Below, piece after piece: positions 1 through 12,169 of a stretch of 64,000 bases of DNA (positions are counted from its first letter, which is position 1; every line of letters begins with the position of its first letter). A program made the translations under genes and the position numbers. Under the pieces are notes generated by a model. The model saw only the letters and a list, made by a program, of their open reading frames with translations, ran no database searches and was not told the origin of the DNA. This stretch comes from Saururus chinensis (lineage: Eukaryota; Streptophyta; Magnoliopsida; Piperales; Saururaceae): positions 41,349,351-41,413,350 of the forward strand of contig CP141140.1 in assembly GCA_035235625.1 (NCBI GenBank). The letters are read 5' to 3'.

Positions 1-74
1 GACCTTTCAGCACCAGTAGATAGGGGATATGTGCCTTGCCCAAGGTTCTGTGTGCTTTGGCACAGTTGACTAAG

Positions 75-360
75 TCATGGATGGGTGGTGCCAAGCTGAG
101 GATATATAAGGCACGCCAGGTGTTCGAAAAAATGCCCCAATGATGCCGCCTCCCATAAACTTATTTCCGGAGATGGAGGATGATTGGATGGAGCACCCGA
201 GACCTTGCGGAGGACCACGAGGAGAAGCTGAACCTCATTTGGCCCGCCTATAGTTCCCACGCTACAATGGGGACGACGACCTAGTAGAGTGGTTGTACAA
301 GGTTGAAAAGTTTTTCGCCTACCAAGGGATGCACTCAAAGGCTGAATAGCCAGAGACGGC
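75..360 (+). pseudogene. Ty3/gypsy gag remnant, copy 1
   Basis: A decayed gag fragment in forward orientation. Read with frame changes it gives a Pro/Arg-rich stretch, then a segment resembling RYNGDDDLVEWLYKVEKFF. That matches the N-terminal part of plant Ty3/gypsy capsid proteins, where a 'PRFDG-D-W-YK-E-FF' pattern precedes the capsid core. A stop codon lies just before that motif and another soon after it, and no zinc knuckle follows. The same sequence recurs at about 1597-1956 with roughly 80% identity by eye, so this is one of two direct copies. The assignment rests on the single motif block; no LTR or pol belonging to it is visible nearby. Confidence 0.5.
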
Positions 361-509
361 CAGGGCTGAGCAAAAACAAAGCTAGGTAGCAGAGTGAGAT
401 TTATACCATGTGGGCAAAAATTTTGCCACCGTGGGCAAAGACGAGAAACATTACCAAAGTTTCTAACTAAGCATCACTAATAACAATTATAAGCATCGCA
501 AATCAATAA

Positions 510-2690
510 AAAATAAAATCCTTTATTTCTCTCCTCTTCTCCACTCTCTTTATACGCACACTTTCTCTTGTCTCCTTTCTCTTTCCTCTCACCCTCCCTC
601 CCTCTCTCTTCTCCTCTCTCTCTCTATCATCCTCTCTCTCCTCCCTCCCCTTTCCCTCTCCCCCTCCTATCTCTATAACACCTTGCTCCTCTCTTTGGCC
701 TCCTCTCATCTCCCTGCCTCTCTCCCTCTCTACATTTCCTCTCACACTCTCTTTTCTCCCCTTCTCCCTCTTCTCTTATCCTCTCTTCCCTCTTCCCTCT
801 CTCCTCTCACTCTCCTCTCTATGTGCTTTCTCTCTCCCTCTCTCTTCCCCTTCTCTCCTTTTTTTTATTTATATTTTAAAAAATTAAAATAAATGTAGTA
901 ATGACTCATTATTCTATGAACATTTTTCTATGCGTCGATACTATATTTTTTTAAAAAATTATTCTTTTTAAAATATAAAGATATAATAAAAAATTACCAA
1001 AAATCCTAAATTAAATTCTCCCCACCTCTCTCTACCTCTCTCCTCTCTATATATCCTCTCACGCTTTCTTCTCCTCTCGCATCCTCTCTTCTCTCTCTAT
1101 CCTCTCTCCCTCTACCTTACATCTACTTCTACCTCTACCTCACCTCATTGGCCTACTATTTTTTAATATTAATTTTTTTTTAAAATACAAATATAATATA
1201 TTTTCTTTAATATTTATTATTTTTTATATGTAATAAAATATACCCCTACTTTACCCCCACTCCACAACGCTGGAGCTCATGTTCATGCAAATGAGAGAAA
1301 GAGAGAGGAGTAAAAAGAGAAGAGAAAGAGGAGAGGGGGGGAGGGACGCATTTGAGAGGAGAGAGAAGAGAGGATGAGAGAGAGCAAGGGGAAGAGAGAG
1401 AGAAGAGACGATGAAATGAGATCAAATTGTGTCTGAGATCAAATCCTTGAGCATAGGCGTGGCCAAGGTCGATGCTCTGGGTCTGGCCATGACTCAACTC
1501 CAAGCAAAGTGCACAATGCCTCTTTTGTGCAAACTGCCAACATCTGTCATGGAGAAAGGAGGGCTGTCCTAGGCCCCCGAATTGCACGACTCTGACCTTC
1601 CAGCACCGGCAGACATGGATACATGCCTTCCCCACGGTCCTATGCGCTTTGGCATAGTTGACCAAGCCATTGATAGGAGGCGCTAGGCTTGGGATATACG
1701 AGGCATGCAAGGTGTTTGGAAAAATGTTCCAATGATGCCACCTCCTAGAAACTTGTTTCCGAAGATAGAGGACGATTGGGAGGAGTACCCAAGACCCCGC
1801 GGAGGACCACGAGGAGGGGCTGAACCTCATTTGGACCACCTACAGTTTCCAACCTACAAAGCTGAAAATTTTTTCACCTATCAAGAGACGCACTCGGAGG
1901 CTGAAAAACTAGAGACGGCCGGAGCTGAGCAGAAAGGGAGCTGGGTAGTAGAGTGAGATTTATACCATGTGGGCAAAAATTTTGCCAGCCTGGGTAATGA
2001 CGAGAAACATTACCAAAGTTTCTGACTAAGCATCACTAATAACAATTTTATTTGTGACACTTATAAAGAAGTGTCACAAATTATAAGCATCACAAATCAA
2101 TAAAAAATAAAATCCTTTATCTCTCTCCTCTTCTCGACTCTCTTATATACACACTTTTTCTTGTCTCCTTTCTCTTTCCTCTTTCCCGTCTCCCGTCTCC
2201 CCTCTCTCCCTCCTTCCCTCTCTCTTCTCCTCTCTCTCTATCATCCTCTCTCTCCTCCCTCCCCTTTCCCTCTCCCCCTCCGTCTCTATAACACCTTGCT
2301 CCTCTCTCTCCCCTCCTCTCGTCTCCTTGCCTCTCTCCCTCTCTAAATTTCCTTTCTCACTCCTCACTCCTCTCTCTTCTCTTATCCTCTCTTCCCTCTC
2401 TCTCCTCTCTCCGCGCTTTCTCTCTCCCTCTTCTCTCTTCCCCTTCTCTCCTTTTTATTATATATTATATTTTTAAAATTTAAAATAAATGTAGTAATGA
2501 CTCATAAAAAAATACCAAAAATCCTAAATTAAATTCTCCCCACCTCTACCTCTCCACTCCTTCTCTCCTCTCTATATGTCCTCTCACTCTCTCTTCTCCT
2601 TTCGCATCCTCTCTTCACTCTCCTCTCTCCTCTCTCCCTCTCCCTTACCTCTACCTCTACCTCTTCACTCTTTCTAGCCCTTTTATTATA
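510..2690. repeat. Long pyrimidine-rich (CT)n tracts
   Basis: Imperfect CT/CCT-rich stretches lie at about 525-870, 1020-1145, 2115-2460 and 2540-2680 on the plus strand. A purine-rich counterpart lies at about 1280-1410. Open frames here are Leu/Ser/Pro-only or Arg/Glu/Gly-only low-complexity readings, not genes. Short subterminal-repeat-like words of the CACTA family found elsewhere in the window ('gcatcactaataacaa', 'tgtgacacttataaag', 'tagcgacac') flank these tracts at about 468, 2030-2095 and 2733. The tracts may therefore belong to an old CACTA copy. Confidence 0.7.
1429..1956 (+). pseudogene. Ty3/gypsy gag remnant, copy 2
   Basis: The second copy of the gag fragment at the window start, with more upstream sequence. 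The open stretch at 1705-1956 encodes a Pro/Arg/Gly-rich segment followed by a shortened capsid start. Relative to copy 1, about a dozen residues around the 'NGDDDLVEW' motif are missing (…FPTYKAENFFTYQE). Upstream, 1429-1700 reads as a plausible gag N-terminus (KVDALGLAMTQLQAKC) broken by stops. It is a non-functional retroelement relic. CT-rich tracts like those after copy 1 follow it, so the duplicated unit includes both gag and downstream sequence. Confidence 0.5.
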
Positions 2691-2900
2691 TATTATATTT
2701 TAAAATTAATAAAAAATTTAAAAATAAATGTAATAGCGACACAAGATGTCCCTACTATTTTTTAAAAATAAAAATTAAAAAGTTGGGTAATTTAGATATT
2801 TTCCCAAATTTTTGTTTTCACCCACAACAAAAGGAAGATCCCAATCTCCATTCCCTTTAAGGCACACAGTGGCACCACTAGCAAGGAGGGGAGATTAGGG

Positions 2901-2930
2901 AAGAAGAAGAAGAAGAAGAAGAAGAAGAAG
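2901..2930 (+). repeat. (GAA)10 microsatellite
   Basis: An uninterrupted GAA trinucleotide run of about ten units in otherwise unique-looking sequence. Confidence 0.95.
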
Positions 2931-2939
2931 ACACTCCAT

Positions 2940-4430
2940 CCAATGCTAATGAACTGATTGAAGAAAATCCAAAGAGACTAAGGAAACCCAACAGGACGAT
3001 AAGGACTCAGTAAGGTAAGGACGTCGGCAAATATAACATTCCACTATGCTCTACATATGCCTTGTCCTATAGGCATATAGTCTGGGAAGTGTTGTAAGAA
3101 CTCGTCCTTAATAAGCCAAGTCACATGATGCTCAATGGAGCGACAATGCTAAGCAATTAGAACCTTCCGATCAATGTAGCCAAAGCAATGTACTGTTCTC
3201 TCTCACTTCTCTCTCCTTCTCTCTCTCCCTCTCTCTCTATATATATATTGAAATTTACATGATATAACTTTCTCACATATTGAGAACATAAGAATTTAAA
3301 ATGTTTTTTCCATTAATGATCAGTGATTAGTTTGGAATTTTACATTATGCAGTTCACATCTGTCCGATCATTATTATTTCGCATGACATAATATGGACAA
3401 TTATGATGTATTGATGTAGGCGGCAAATTCAAAAGGACTATTTACAGTCAAAAGTGCTTATAATGTTGTTGCTGAAATGCTTAGGGCTGACTAGGCTTTT
3501 GCATGAACGCAACCAGCAGACTTCTGCAGGGATTTTGATCTCCTAGCTGGTCAGTGGCTTCTTGCCCTGGCCAGCCAGGGGGTGCTTGTTTTTCTCAGGC
3601 ATTTGTGGGGAGAGGTGACTGGCGACTCGGTCTAGCTAGAGCTCCAGGGGTAGATCTCGCCTGTGTCGGAGAAGCCTCAAGTTCTCGTAGCTTCATCTTC
3701 CTTCCTCTCTGTTGGCCTCCGTGCGATCTCATCGACAACTCCATTCCACTCCCTCTCATCGTGACTCACTCTCTCTCAGCAAAGATGCTGTTTTTTTTCC
3801 TCTTCTAACCTCCGTCCACCTAGTTCGCTGATTTTTCCTTTTTCTTTTTTCTCCCCACTTAGCCCTTTTCCTCCTCCTCCCCCTCATATCCCTTCTGCCT
3901 TGCTCTTCGGTTGCTGACTAGTTATGTTTCTGTTTTGTTAAAGTTTGTGTTTGTTGTTTCCATGATGCACCTTCTGTATTTGGGTTTCATCCTTCTTTTG
4001 ATATGGTAGGTCATTTGTTCGGCGACCTCCCTCTTCGGCCTTTCCTTGAGCAGGCGGGCAGTGGTCCAGTATATGTTGGTGGGTGTCTTGTGTTGTGACA
4101 GATGTGCACCTCATTGCCCCACAACAATTTGTGACGTTTGTCATGTCTACCAACTGTTTTACACATCCTTCTTCGGATGTGGTAGGTTGTTGGTTATGGT
4201 GAATTTTTGGGTGGCTTCCCTCTTGGGTGCGCCAGCGCCCTCTACCCTCTCTTCGAGCAAGTGAGTAGAGGTCCTTGAGTAAAATGGTCGGTGTCTACTA
4301 CTAAGGCGGGCATGCACTTCATTGCCTCGCACTGGTTTGTTGCGCATGTAATCTAGCAGCTGTTTCTCTCCCCCTGGCAGTGCACATTGATCAGTTTCCA
4401 TTGGCATTCAACCGGATTGGGGCAATGTGG
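2940..4430. other. Intergenic, no recognised gene
   Basis: No recognisable coding or repeat family. A short CT run grading into TA lies at about 3197-3249. The open frame at 3554-3808 (84 codons) and those at 3938-4407 have no motif I recognise. They lie in C/T-rich sequence and overlap on both strands, so I do not call them genes. Confidence 0.5.
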
Positions 4431-4438
4431 TATTGTTA

Positions 4439-4990
4439 TGGTTGCAAACGGGTTAGGCTTTGGTGGGCGAGGGTATGCCCGAGCCTAACCCTAAACAAAA
4501 ATAGGAAAAAAAGCCCTACCCAGCCCTAATATCATTATGAAAAAGCCGGTCTGACCCAGCCCGATGTTAAAGCTTGGGTCAGGCCAAGAGTTTTTTGGGC
4601 TTATGTATTTATTTTTTTATTAAAAAAATCTATCTTCACCGCAATTCACAGTAGAGCCTTGCATACAAATTTATGTTATAATAAAACTTCAATTATTCTG
4701 GATAGATTAAGAATGTAATAATATAAATATTCTTTGAAGATTTATTTCATGAATTCTGTAATACAGATCTAGTATAAAAGAAATAGTACACTAAACTACT
4801 AGAAAAACATTAAGGACTAGCCATAACAGAGCGGACTTTGGCGGGCAAAAAATATGTCCGAAGCCTAAAATTCTTTGGGCTTTCAAAATAGAGGCCTGGC
4901 CCAGCCCATTTTATTTAGATTTTGGCCCAAACATAAAAATTTACGGGGCCTGGCCAGGCTTATGGCGGGGCCAGTAATATTTGCAGCCTT
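4439..4990. mobile_element. Possible small TIR element rich in GGGC/GCCC
   Basis: The stretch is dominated by palindromic words (GGGCTT, AAGCCC, GGCCCAGCCC) in both orientations. Its left edge 'ggttgcaaacgggttaggc' is loosely matched by the inverse of its right edge (GGCTGCAAATATTACTGGC). This is the look of non-autonomous hAT-like elements common in plants. I could not find a convincing 8-bp target duplication, so boundaries and class are tentative. Confidence 0.3.
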
Positions 4991-5569
4991 TTTGTCCCAG
5001 AATTTTCAGGAGGCGAACCAACCGTCTCATTTCTTAGCGCGTAAAGCTGTAGCCGGTCAGATGCTCAATGATTTTGTGTTTTGCTTTCAGTACAGATACT
5101 ATATCTTGGTTGTTTCTGAGCCTGTGTAAGGCTGTGCTCTTATCGAAAGATAACGCATGAATGTACAGCGGCAATTCAACTAGAAAATGACTAGTCCTGT
5201 CACACTGCAGCTCTGGCTGCCATTTTCCTTGCAATTAGGTGGAGTGGGCCTGGACATTGATGCAATTTGATGCCGCCAGATACAGGTCAAACTAAACTAA
5301 AGTAGGAGTCAACTTTGGATGGCAGTGAGAGGAGCATTTTAGTAATATGTAGAGATATCACATCACTTATTTTATATAAGAAATTAGTCCTTTTACCCGA
5401 TGAGCCCACAACAAAAAAGTATAATTAAAATATTTATTTTTAAGATTAATAATATATATATATATTAATATAAATATTATTTATATTAATATATATTATC
5501 GATTTTAAAAATAAATGTTTGCGAGCAGAGAACGAAGAATACTTCTTGTTCTTACCCCGAGCCCAACCC

Positions 5570-6708
5570 ATGTTATATGAGAAACTAGTCCAAACAAGGG
5601 GGTATGGTGTGGGTGGTGTGACTGGTGCTGTGTTTCTCTTGCTACTCCTTTTCTGCGTCGTCACCGAGAAGGCAGCCTTGGTAGAGGCCGACGACCCTGA
5701 GTGCTATGACAGTTGCTCCACTGGCTGTGTCAACAGTGACGGTATGTTATCTTCCTCTTTTGTGTCTAGCAAACACCATAATGCTCTTATGTCTATCCTA
5801 TCCGCCCTCAAAATGGGATTGTTAACATAGGGCATTAAATTTGATCTGTTTATTGGAAAATTTGGCTAATCGTCATGGTTTATTCTCTTCTGTGATGCAG
5901 AAAGGCTGCTTCTGAGGTGTGAACGCAAGTGCCAGATCAGGTGCAGTTCTGGTGAGTCATTCGTTCTCTTGTTCTACTCTTATTTTAAATAAATTAAGAA
6001 TAATTTTCAACTTCTTTCAAGAAAAAGTAGCTAAATTGCTATCAAGAATTACCCTAATTCAGAATGGGTGGATAGGATTATTTGTTCCTGAGATATAGCA
6101 TATTCCATTTTAGAACATTCTAATAAGTTCCTTTTCCTTCTTTAAAAGCTGAGGACTATATTTGACATGTCTACGAAGTATAGAATTGCTAGAACGATGA
6201 GGAATCACCTAATACTATCAAGGCCACCCCTTTTAACACACTCGATAAATATCTATCTTTGTATATCAGGCCGGTGGATATCTACTGATTTCATAAACGT
6301 AGGGTGGGCTGGATAGAGTGAGAGTGACAGACTTCTCATCCTCGCTAGAAATTGTTACAATCCAATTCTAGTCTTTTATATGGACAGCTATTCCAGAACT
6401 AACTTCATATCTTCTCTTTTTGATATTGATCACTAACTCTAGTGATCTGATCAGACATGTTTGGAGCTCAGGTTCTGACACAAGGGACCTGAACCAAGTC
6501 CGGTCTTTTTAAGGATCCTATCAGGCTATATCACACCCCATGTAGGTGACCCCGCTAAGGACACAGCCTATTTGATAATAAAAGCAGCTAAACCAGCTGG
6601 TGTATACTTCAATTAATCGGAAATATCTTTGCCTTTTCTAAATATTAGATACATGATTGTGAACATTGTTCAGGTCTTGCAGCAGCAGCAGATGCGGGTC
6701 TAAACTGA
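5570..6708 (+). CDS. Small secreted Cys-rich peptide, three exons, 85 aa
   Basis: Predicted exons are 5570-5741, 5901-5951 and 6674-6708. All introns are GT-AG and the reading frame closes exactly on TGA, giving 85 residues. Residues about 1-38 contain a hydrophobic Val/Phe/Leu core (GAVFLLLLLFCVV), as in a signal peptide. The mature part starts near ADDPECYD. It has six cysteines in two C-x3-C-x3-C clusters: C-YDS-C-STG-C in exon 1 and C-ERK-C-QIR-C in exon 2, the spacing of helical-hairpin or thionin-like plant peptides. The start is the Met at 5570, since the frame upstream lacks another ATG. Exon 3 could instead begin at 6683 (tandem acceptors ttcag/ttgcag, 9 bp apart), dropping three residues. 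The short exon 3 is the weakest part. Function unknown; a defence or signalling peptide is only an inference. Confidence 0.6.
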
Positions 6709-6723
6709 AAGCTCGAACAGTTG

Positions 6724-7450
6724 TTTGCACACTAAAAATCTTGTACGCACTAAAAATCTTTGACCTTTTTTTTTAAAATGGTTTGATCCCTAAAGCTAAA
6801 ACATTTTGATAGATGCGCTTTAAAATTTTTAATTACTTGATTTTGTTATTTTTAACATAATGTTTGAACAATAGAGTTAAAATATTTTCATTGTTTTTCT
6901 AAAAGGTTTGGGTAAAATATTTATATTTTTATATTTCAACCTGGTTGACAAAGGAATGTCAAAACATTTTAACACTGTTGTTAAAATATTTTAGTTAGTA
7001 GGTCAAAATATTATAGCTTTGTTAAAACATTAGTGTTAATATGATTTACCAATAATCTTGTCAAATCATTTGAACACTACTGATAGAATTATTTAATAGT
7101 ATTAAAATGTTTTAACATTATTGTTAAATTATTTTGAGATTATTGTAAAAATATTTTGGTTAGATGGTAAAAATTTTAGAACTTTGTTAATACAAAACGC
7201 TATAGTTAGAATGGTTTAACTTTGTGTTAAAATGATTTGACGTGGTTACCAAATCATTTTAATATTATTGTAAAAACATGTTTGTTAGATAGCAAACATC
7301 TTATAACTTTATTTAAACAAAAAATAATTTGAAAAGGGTGTTAAATATTTTTAACATTATTATCAAAATCATTTTAGTATTGTTGTTAGAATGTTTTGGT
7401 TAAAAGGTGAAAAAATTTTAAACTTTTACTTAGATCAAGGTTAGACTAAC
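6724..7450. repeat. AT-rich degenerate array of TTAAAATGTTTT-like words
   Basis: The words 'gttaaaatattttggtta', 'aaaacattttgatag' and 'gttaaaatgatttg' recur every 30-60 bp with variation. A shorter patch with the same vocabulary is at about 14940-15070 ('atgttttaacat', 'aaaatgttttaac'). It could be the subterminal repeat region of a DNA transposon, but I found no firm terminus or target duplication. Confidence 0.5.
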
Positions 7451-7772
7451 TTAAATCAATCATTTTATATTTGTTACTAGATTAGAGAAAAATTAGATCC
7501 TATAAAAAAATAATTTCTTGTTTGATGTTTTTTAGGGAACAACCTTTTAGTAAATTTCGTCTTTAGATTTTTTTTATCAGTGAAAAACAATAAGAGTGTT
7601 TAATTATTTGTGCAGGACAATAAGGATCATCTATTTTGGCATAGAATTGTAGATAACAAGCATGTCTGAATGCATTCCATGTCTAAACGTTTTACATGTA
7701 TCATTAGTTTATCTTATTGAGAAAACTAGTTTGTCTGTCATTTCAGGGTTATTAATGTAAATATTAATAATT

Positions 7773-8088
7773 ACACACACTTCTTTCTCAAAGAAGCTCC
7801 TAGGGCAAAGGACATAATCAATATCAGCAGTGTGGTGTAGAAGCGTTGGAGTAATGACTTTTATTTCATGCACACTAACACACACTTTTTATCAGAAGAT
7901 GCTCCAAGGGCGAAGAACATAATTCATATTGTCAATATTGTGTACAAGTGTCATATTGTTATGATTTTCCACCCTAACAGTGTCAATGTGCATGAAATAA
8001 AAGCTATAACAGTATGATGCTTCTACATGTCATTGCCAATATGGATAATGTTCTTTGCCCTTGGAGAATCTTTGAGAAAGAAGTGTGT
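7773..8088. repeat. Foldback: imperfect inverted repeat with an extra direct copy
   Basis: The left arm at about 7775-7873 ('acttctttctcaaagaagct' to 'ttttatttcatgcacac') pairs with the right arm at about 7987-8088 ('gtgcatgaaataaaagc' to 'ctttgagaaagaagtgtgt'), about 97 bp per arm and roughly 75-80% complementary by eye. Between them, about 7878-7970 is a third, direct copy of the arm ('gatgctccaagggcgaagaac'). The arrangement could transcribe into a long hairpin. I see no coding capacity. Confidence 0.7.
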
Positions 8089-8304
8089 ATGATCATTGAC
8101 ATTGACATTAATGATTTTAAAGTTGTATTGTAAAGGGAAAAATGCATTCATACATGCTTCTTCCTTAGCCTTTGTTATGCAAATATGGTTCTTATTATCT
8201 TCCAAGGGTAAAATTTAAATCTAATGATAAGAAATGATTTTAAGTTGAAGTAGTTGAACTTAAAGGTGGAGTAGCTCATGCTACACTACAAGTATTTAAT
8301 TATG

Positions 8305-9525
8305 TCTAACACCTAATTGATCATCACATTGCTTCTAAAAATAGTACCTAAACTAAAGTAATAATGAAAAGTTATGACCTATTCCACACAGAAGTTTTAT
8401 ATAATGGAAACAAAATTAAATTCTATGTGCTTAACTAACATGAATATATCAATCAATCAAACACAAAATTATGCAAGCATCACAAAGCCATTTAACATGA
8501 AACATTCATAGCAGGTAAAATAACAAACCTAGCAAACATGGCTAAATCAATGCACAATACAAAAAGATCTTACTAGACTTTGAACAACCAACCTTGACTT
8601 CACAAAAATAAAAACCTTTTTTCTTTGTTCATTTTTTCATTGTTGGCCTTCAAGTTTTTTCTCCTTCAAACCCTTGAATTTTTCCCTCTTCGTGTTAAGT
8701 TTTTGTTTTCTTGTAAATGCTTAATCGAGGACTCCTTTGATTATTGATCACTCGTTAAGCTTCTACAATCACTCTTTGATGAAGAACTCTTCATCAACTT
8801 CTCTAGTTATTTATGATATGTTGTGCAATCTCTCCTCTTTAATTCATGTGAATCAAAGATCTCTCACCTTTAAAATTTTTTCCTCAAATCATTTATGAAC
8901 AAGGAAAACTCTAAGAAACAAAGTCTCCCCCTTTTTTCGTAAAATTAGTTATTCTCTCTTCAATTTTGTCCATGCCTAGGCCGGTAAAAGTCACAAATTG
9001 GCAATGGTAAAAGAACCCAAGTTACAAAGGACTATTCCAAAATCCAAAACTAGACAATTATTTCATTAAACAATTAATTTCTTCCTTAAGTGATCGATCA
9101 TTCAACTTTTTTTTAGAAAGAAAATCATAACGATCAATCGCACTTTCTCCCAAGCAATCTATCGTTCTGTCTCAAAATTAAGTCAAAATATCAATCCCTG
9201 ATGAATAGTTTTGTAATTTTTCACCACCTTTTCCCCAAAACTCCCAAAATCACTCCCATAGATTATTTCAATCAAATCCTAATTGATTAGTGTATGCAAG
9301 TGTGTAAAAAAAAAACCTTTGAAGCCTAACATTAAGAATAGTCATTATTTTTTAACCTTTAGGACATATTTGCTCATATTTTTTAAGTCCTTCAATTCCA
9401 AATTTAACTCAATCACAACACTAATCTAATCTAGCCTTAAGAATAACAACATTCATGTTTTCTAACATTGTTTTGTTTATAGAAATCAATGAATTTACAT
9501 AACATATGCCGCATATATTCTTTTA
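8305..9525 (-). repeat. 3' LTR of the copia element
   Basis: The copy adjacent to the polypurine tract (on the minus strand the PPT ends near 9527). It is parallel to 13395-14660 with many substitutions and indels, so the insertion is old. Exact TG/CA ends could not be set. Confidence 0.5.
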
Positions 9526-9544
9526 ATCTCCCCCTCTTGCTATT

Positions 9545-10417
9545 TCATGACAAAAAAACTATAAGTTATAAAAATAAAAAAATTACAACTTTGACATTTC
9601 AATGCATTAAATTTTACTTGTGCAAAAAATTATATTTAATTCAACTAAGACTATTTTGAATTGATCTTGAAAAGCCTTAAACTTGTACTTAACTTGCACA
9701 CTTAAACAAAAATGAATTTGCATAGCATCACTCAACTAAGTATGAAGTAAGCACATTAATTGATTTTCCATAATTTTTTCTCCCTTTTTTGTCTGATATA
9801 GTCAAAATGTGAATCTAAAATTAAAGGAATAAACAATAAAATATATAAGTCAAGTAATTAATCACAAAGACAAAAAATAGTAAACACTAAGCCACACATG
9901 TCACTAAGTATTTCTCGTTAATCCAAATTAGTTTCACAATACATCAAGGTGAACATGAAAATACATATCATAAACTAATCAATATTTTAACATCAAAACT
10001 CAAATAAAAAAAACAAATAATGTTGAGCCCTCTTGTTAAATTTCATTAATTAGACTCTTAAACTAAGTACATCCATATATTATAGTCAGTTATACCTTGC
10101 CTTAAATTAGTCTACTCGGTTATAGATTCTCTATCTTAATTTTTTATTTTCACATTTTTATTTTCTTTTGTTTTGAAGAAACAACCAATGTTTAACCTTT
10201 ATCTCTTTCCCTCATAAATCTTTCAACGTCTTTCTTATTCAAAAGAGACAAATTCATTCAAAATCTAGTAAAGACATGATTCACATTTTTTGACTCACTT
10301 TAGCTAGAATACATGTACATCATTTTTTTAAAGATAAAAAAATAGAATCAGAATCATTTGCTCTTGCAATTTTTACAGTTATGATATTTTAACTCGATTC
10401 ATTTTTCTAGGGCTTAG

Positions 10418-10512
<95 letters not shown>

Positions 10513-12160
10513 AAGTGGACGAGAGCTTTCATACTAGCCTAAGCCAACCTAAGTAGGTAGCCCTTCCCTATCATCTTTATGAGGATAATTCCTTTCTAAA
10601 ATAATATTAAATAATCCATTACAAACTTGAAGACTTGATAGAAGGAATTTTTTCCATTGAATCCCATAAATGAGTCTAACTTAAGTTCCTCTAAATTTGA
10701 TTATTAAGTCTATTAGAATCTAAAGTCCTAAGTCAATTGAGTCAAAGAATTCTCTTTCAATTTTTACTCATGAAATCGACTTGATTTTAACATGTTGTGT
10801 GAAAATTTTTTAATTTAAAGATTTGCAACATTAAGTAAAAGAAAATTAAATTGATCTTCACTCTCCTTTGTGCATTCCTCTCTTAGTTAAGGCATGTTGA
10901 CCACCCATTCATGGTGTTTAAGCTTAAAAATTAAATAATGAACTTCAATTCAAGAGTTGAGCATTTCAAAACAAACATAAAAACATTTAAAGCAAAAATT
11001 GAACTAGTTCTTTCTGTTGGTTTTTTCTTTTTCATTCAAAACTTATGAACAAAAAATATACATGAAAACAAAGAAACATGAAAAAAATTAAATGCATGTG
11101 CGTTTCCAAAAGGTAAGAAGTATTAACTCATGGGCATAGAAAAAAACTCACTAAGTAGAGATTTATGCTTGTTTAGCCTTGCCTAGACAACTTATCCTAA
11201 GGCAATCTAAGGGCATCTTGCTTACCCCATCAACTTCGGATCTAAGGTTCACTAAATCATCTTTTCTAATCCAAACTTACATAGTTTTTATTTCATTTAC
11301 TTGAGTCACCTTTGTTGTGAAATTTGGTTTGTCCTTTCTAATCCACGTGCTTTTGGATTGAAGTTTCCTATGGTGTAAATTGATTTCTTTCCACTTCTTA
11401 GGCAATTTGTTCAAGTATGAACTACCATAACATTCCTTAGAATCAACTTTCTCATTACAAATTGACTAAGGCTATTTATTTTGTGTTTTATGGCTTGAAT
11501 TAATCTAATTAAGAGAGACTTATGATTGTCACTTTTGTGATGTCCATTCCAATTGTTAGATTTAGAACATTGATTCCTAAGAGGATTCTTAGGGTTTTAC
11601 ACATTATCAACTTGTGGAACAACCTTTATGATGTGCGTGGGTTATTTAGCTTTGACAAACTTATTTACTCCCTTAGAACTAAAAGAATATGACTCTCTAA
11701 ACCCTAGTCTATATTTATCACAAATATCTTATCCCATGTACAAAATTTTTGTCCAACTTATCTTGCCCTTAGGTATAGGATTTCAATTTTTCTTTAGAAA
11801 CATTCAATTCACTCCCTAGATCTTTATATTATTCAACTAAACATTATTTGTCTCTAATGACACATGAACCTCATTCTCTAAAAATCTTATTTTTCAACAA
11901 AATTTATATTTTTATATTTTAGTTCATTAACTTCTTCATTAGTACCAATACAAGTTTATACTCTAAAAATTGAGATTTCTTTCTTTCTCAAATTCATTCT
12001 TCAAAGTCTAAACCTCTTCTTCTAAAGGTTTCTTATACCCACCCAATTGGATTTTTTCTATAGAAATTGACTCAATTGTATTCATTAGATTTGACAATTT
12101 TCTCTAACTTCATAACCTTTTTACCCCAACTAATGGCTTTTCAAATTTCAACATCCAAAT
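9545..12160 (-). pseudogene. Internal region of the copia element, degenerate
   Basis: About 2.6 kb of AT-rich sequence with no open frame above about 65 codons. Minus-strand readings around 11160-11830 contain lysine/asparagine-rich stretches that could descend from gag/pol spacer, but no zinc knuckle, integrase or RT motif survives. No host gene is visible here. Confidence 0.3.
10417..10511. repeat. Compound microsatellite (CT)n(AT)n(GT)n
   Basis: A perfect three-part dinucleotide run: about 14 CT, about 13 AT, then about 20 GT units. Alternating purine-pyrimidine GT adjoining AT is potentially Z-DNA or cruciform forming and probably highly polymorphic. Confidence 0.95.
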
Positions 12161-12169
12161 CCTCAAGAT

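Larger units (their letters stand above)
1..2490. repeat. Direct duplication of about 0.9 kb (1-900 and 1597-2490)
   Basis: The block from 'gacctttcagcaccag' at 1 and the block from 'gaccttccagcaccgg' at 1597 run parallel. Both go through the gag remnant, the shared segment 'ttataccatgtgggcaaaaa' (about 401 and 1961), the CT-rich tract and the following A/T-rich run. Offset is about 1.6 kb. Divergence is substantial (base changes and small indels), so the duplication is old or represents two independent insertions of the same family. Confidence 0.75.

Noticed and set aside
503..892. Leu/Ser-rich (plus) and Arg/Glu-rich (minus) small proteins
   Set aside because: Readings of CT-rich low-complexity tracts, also open at 2143-2367 in the duplicate; no independent support.
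3554..3808. 84-codon frame as a small gene
   Set aside because: No motif, splice support or conserved context; C/T-rich tail.
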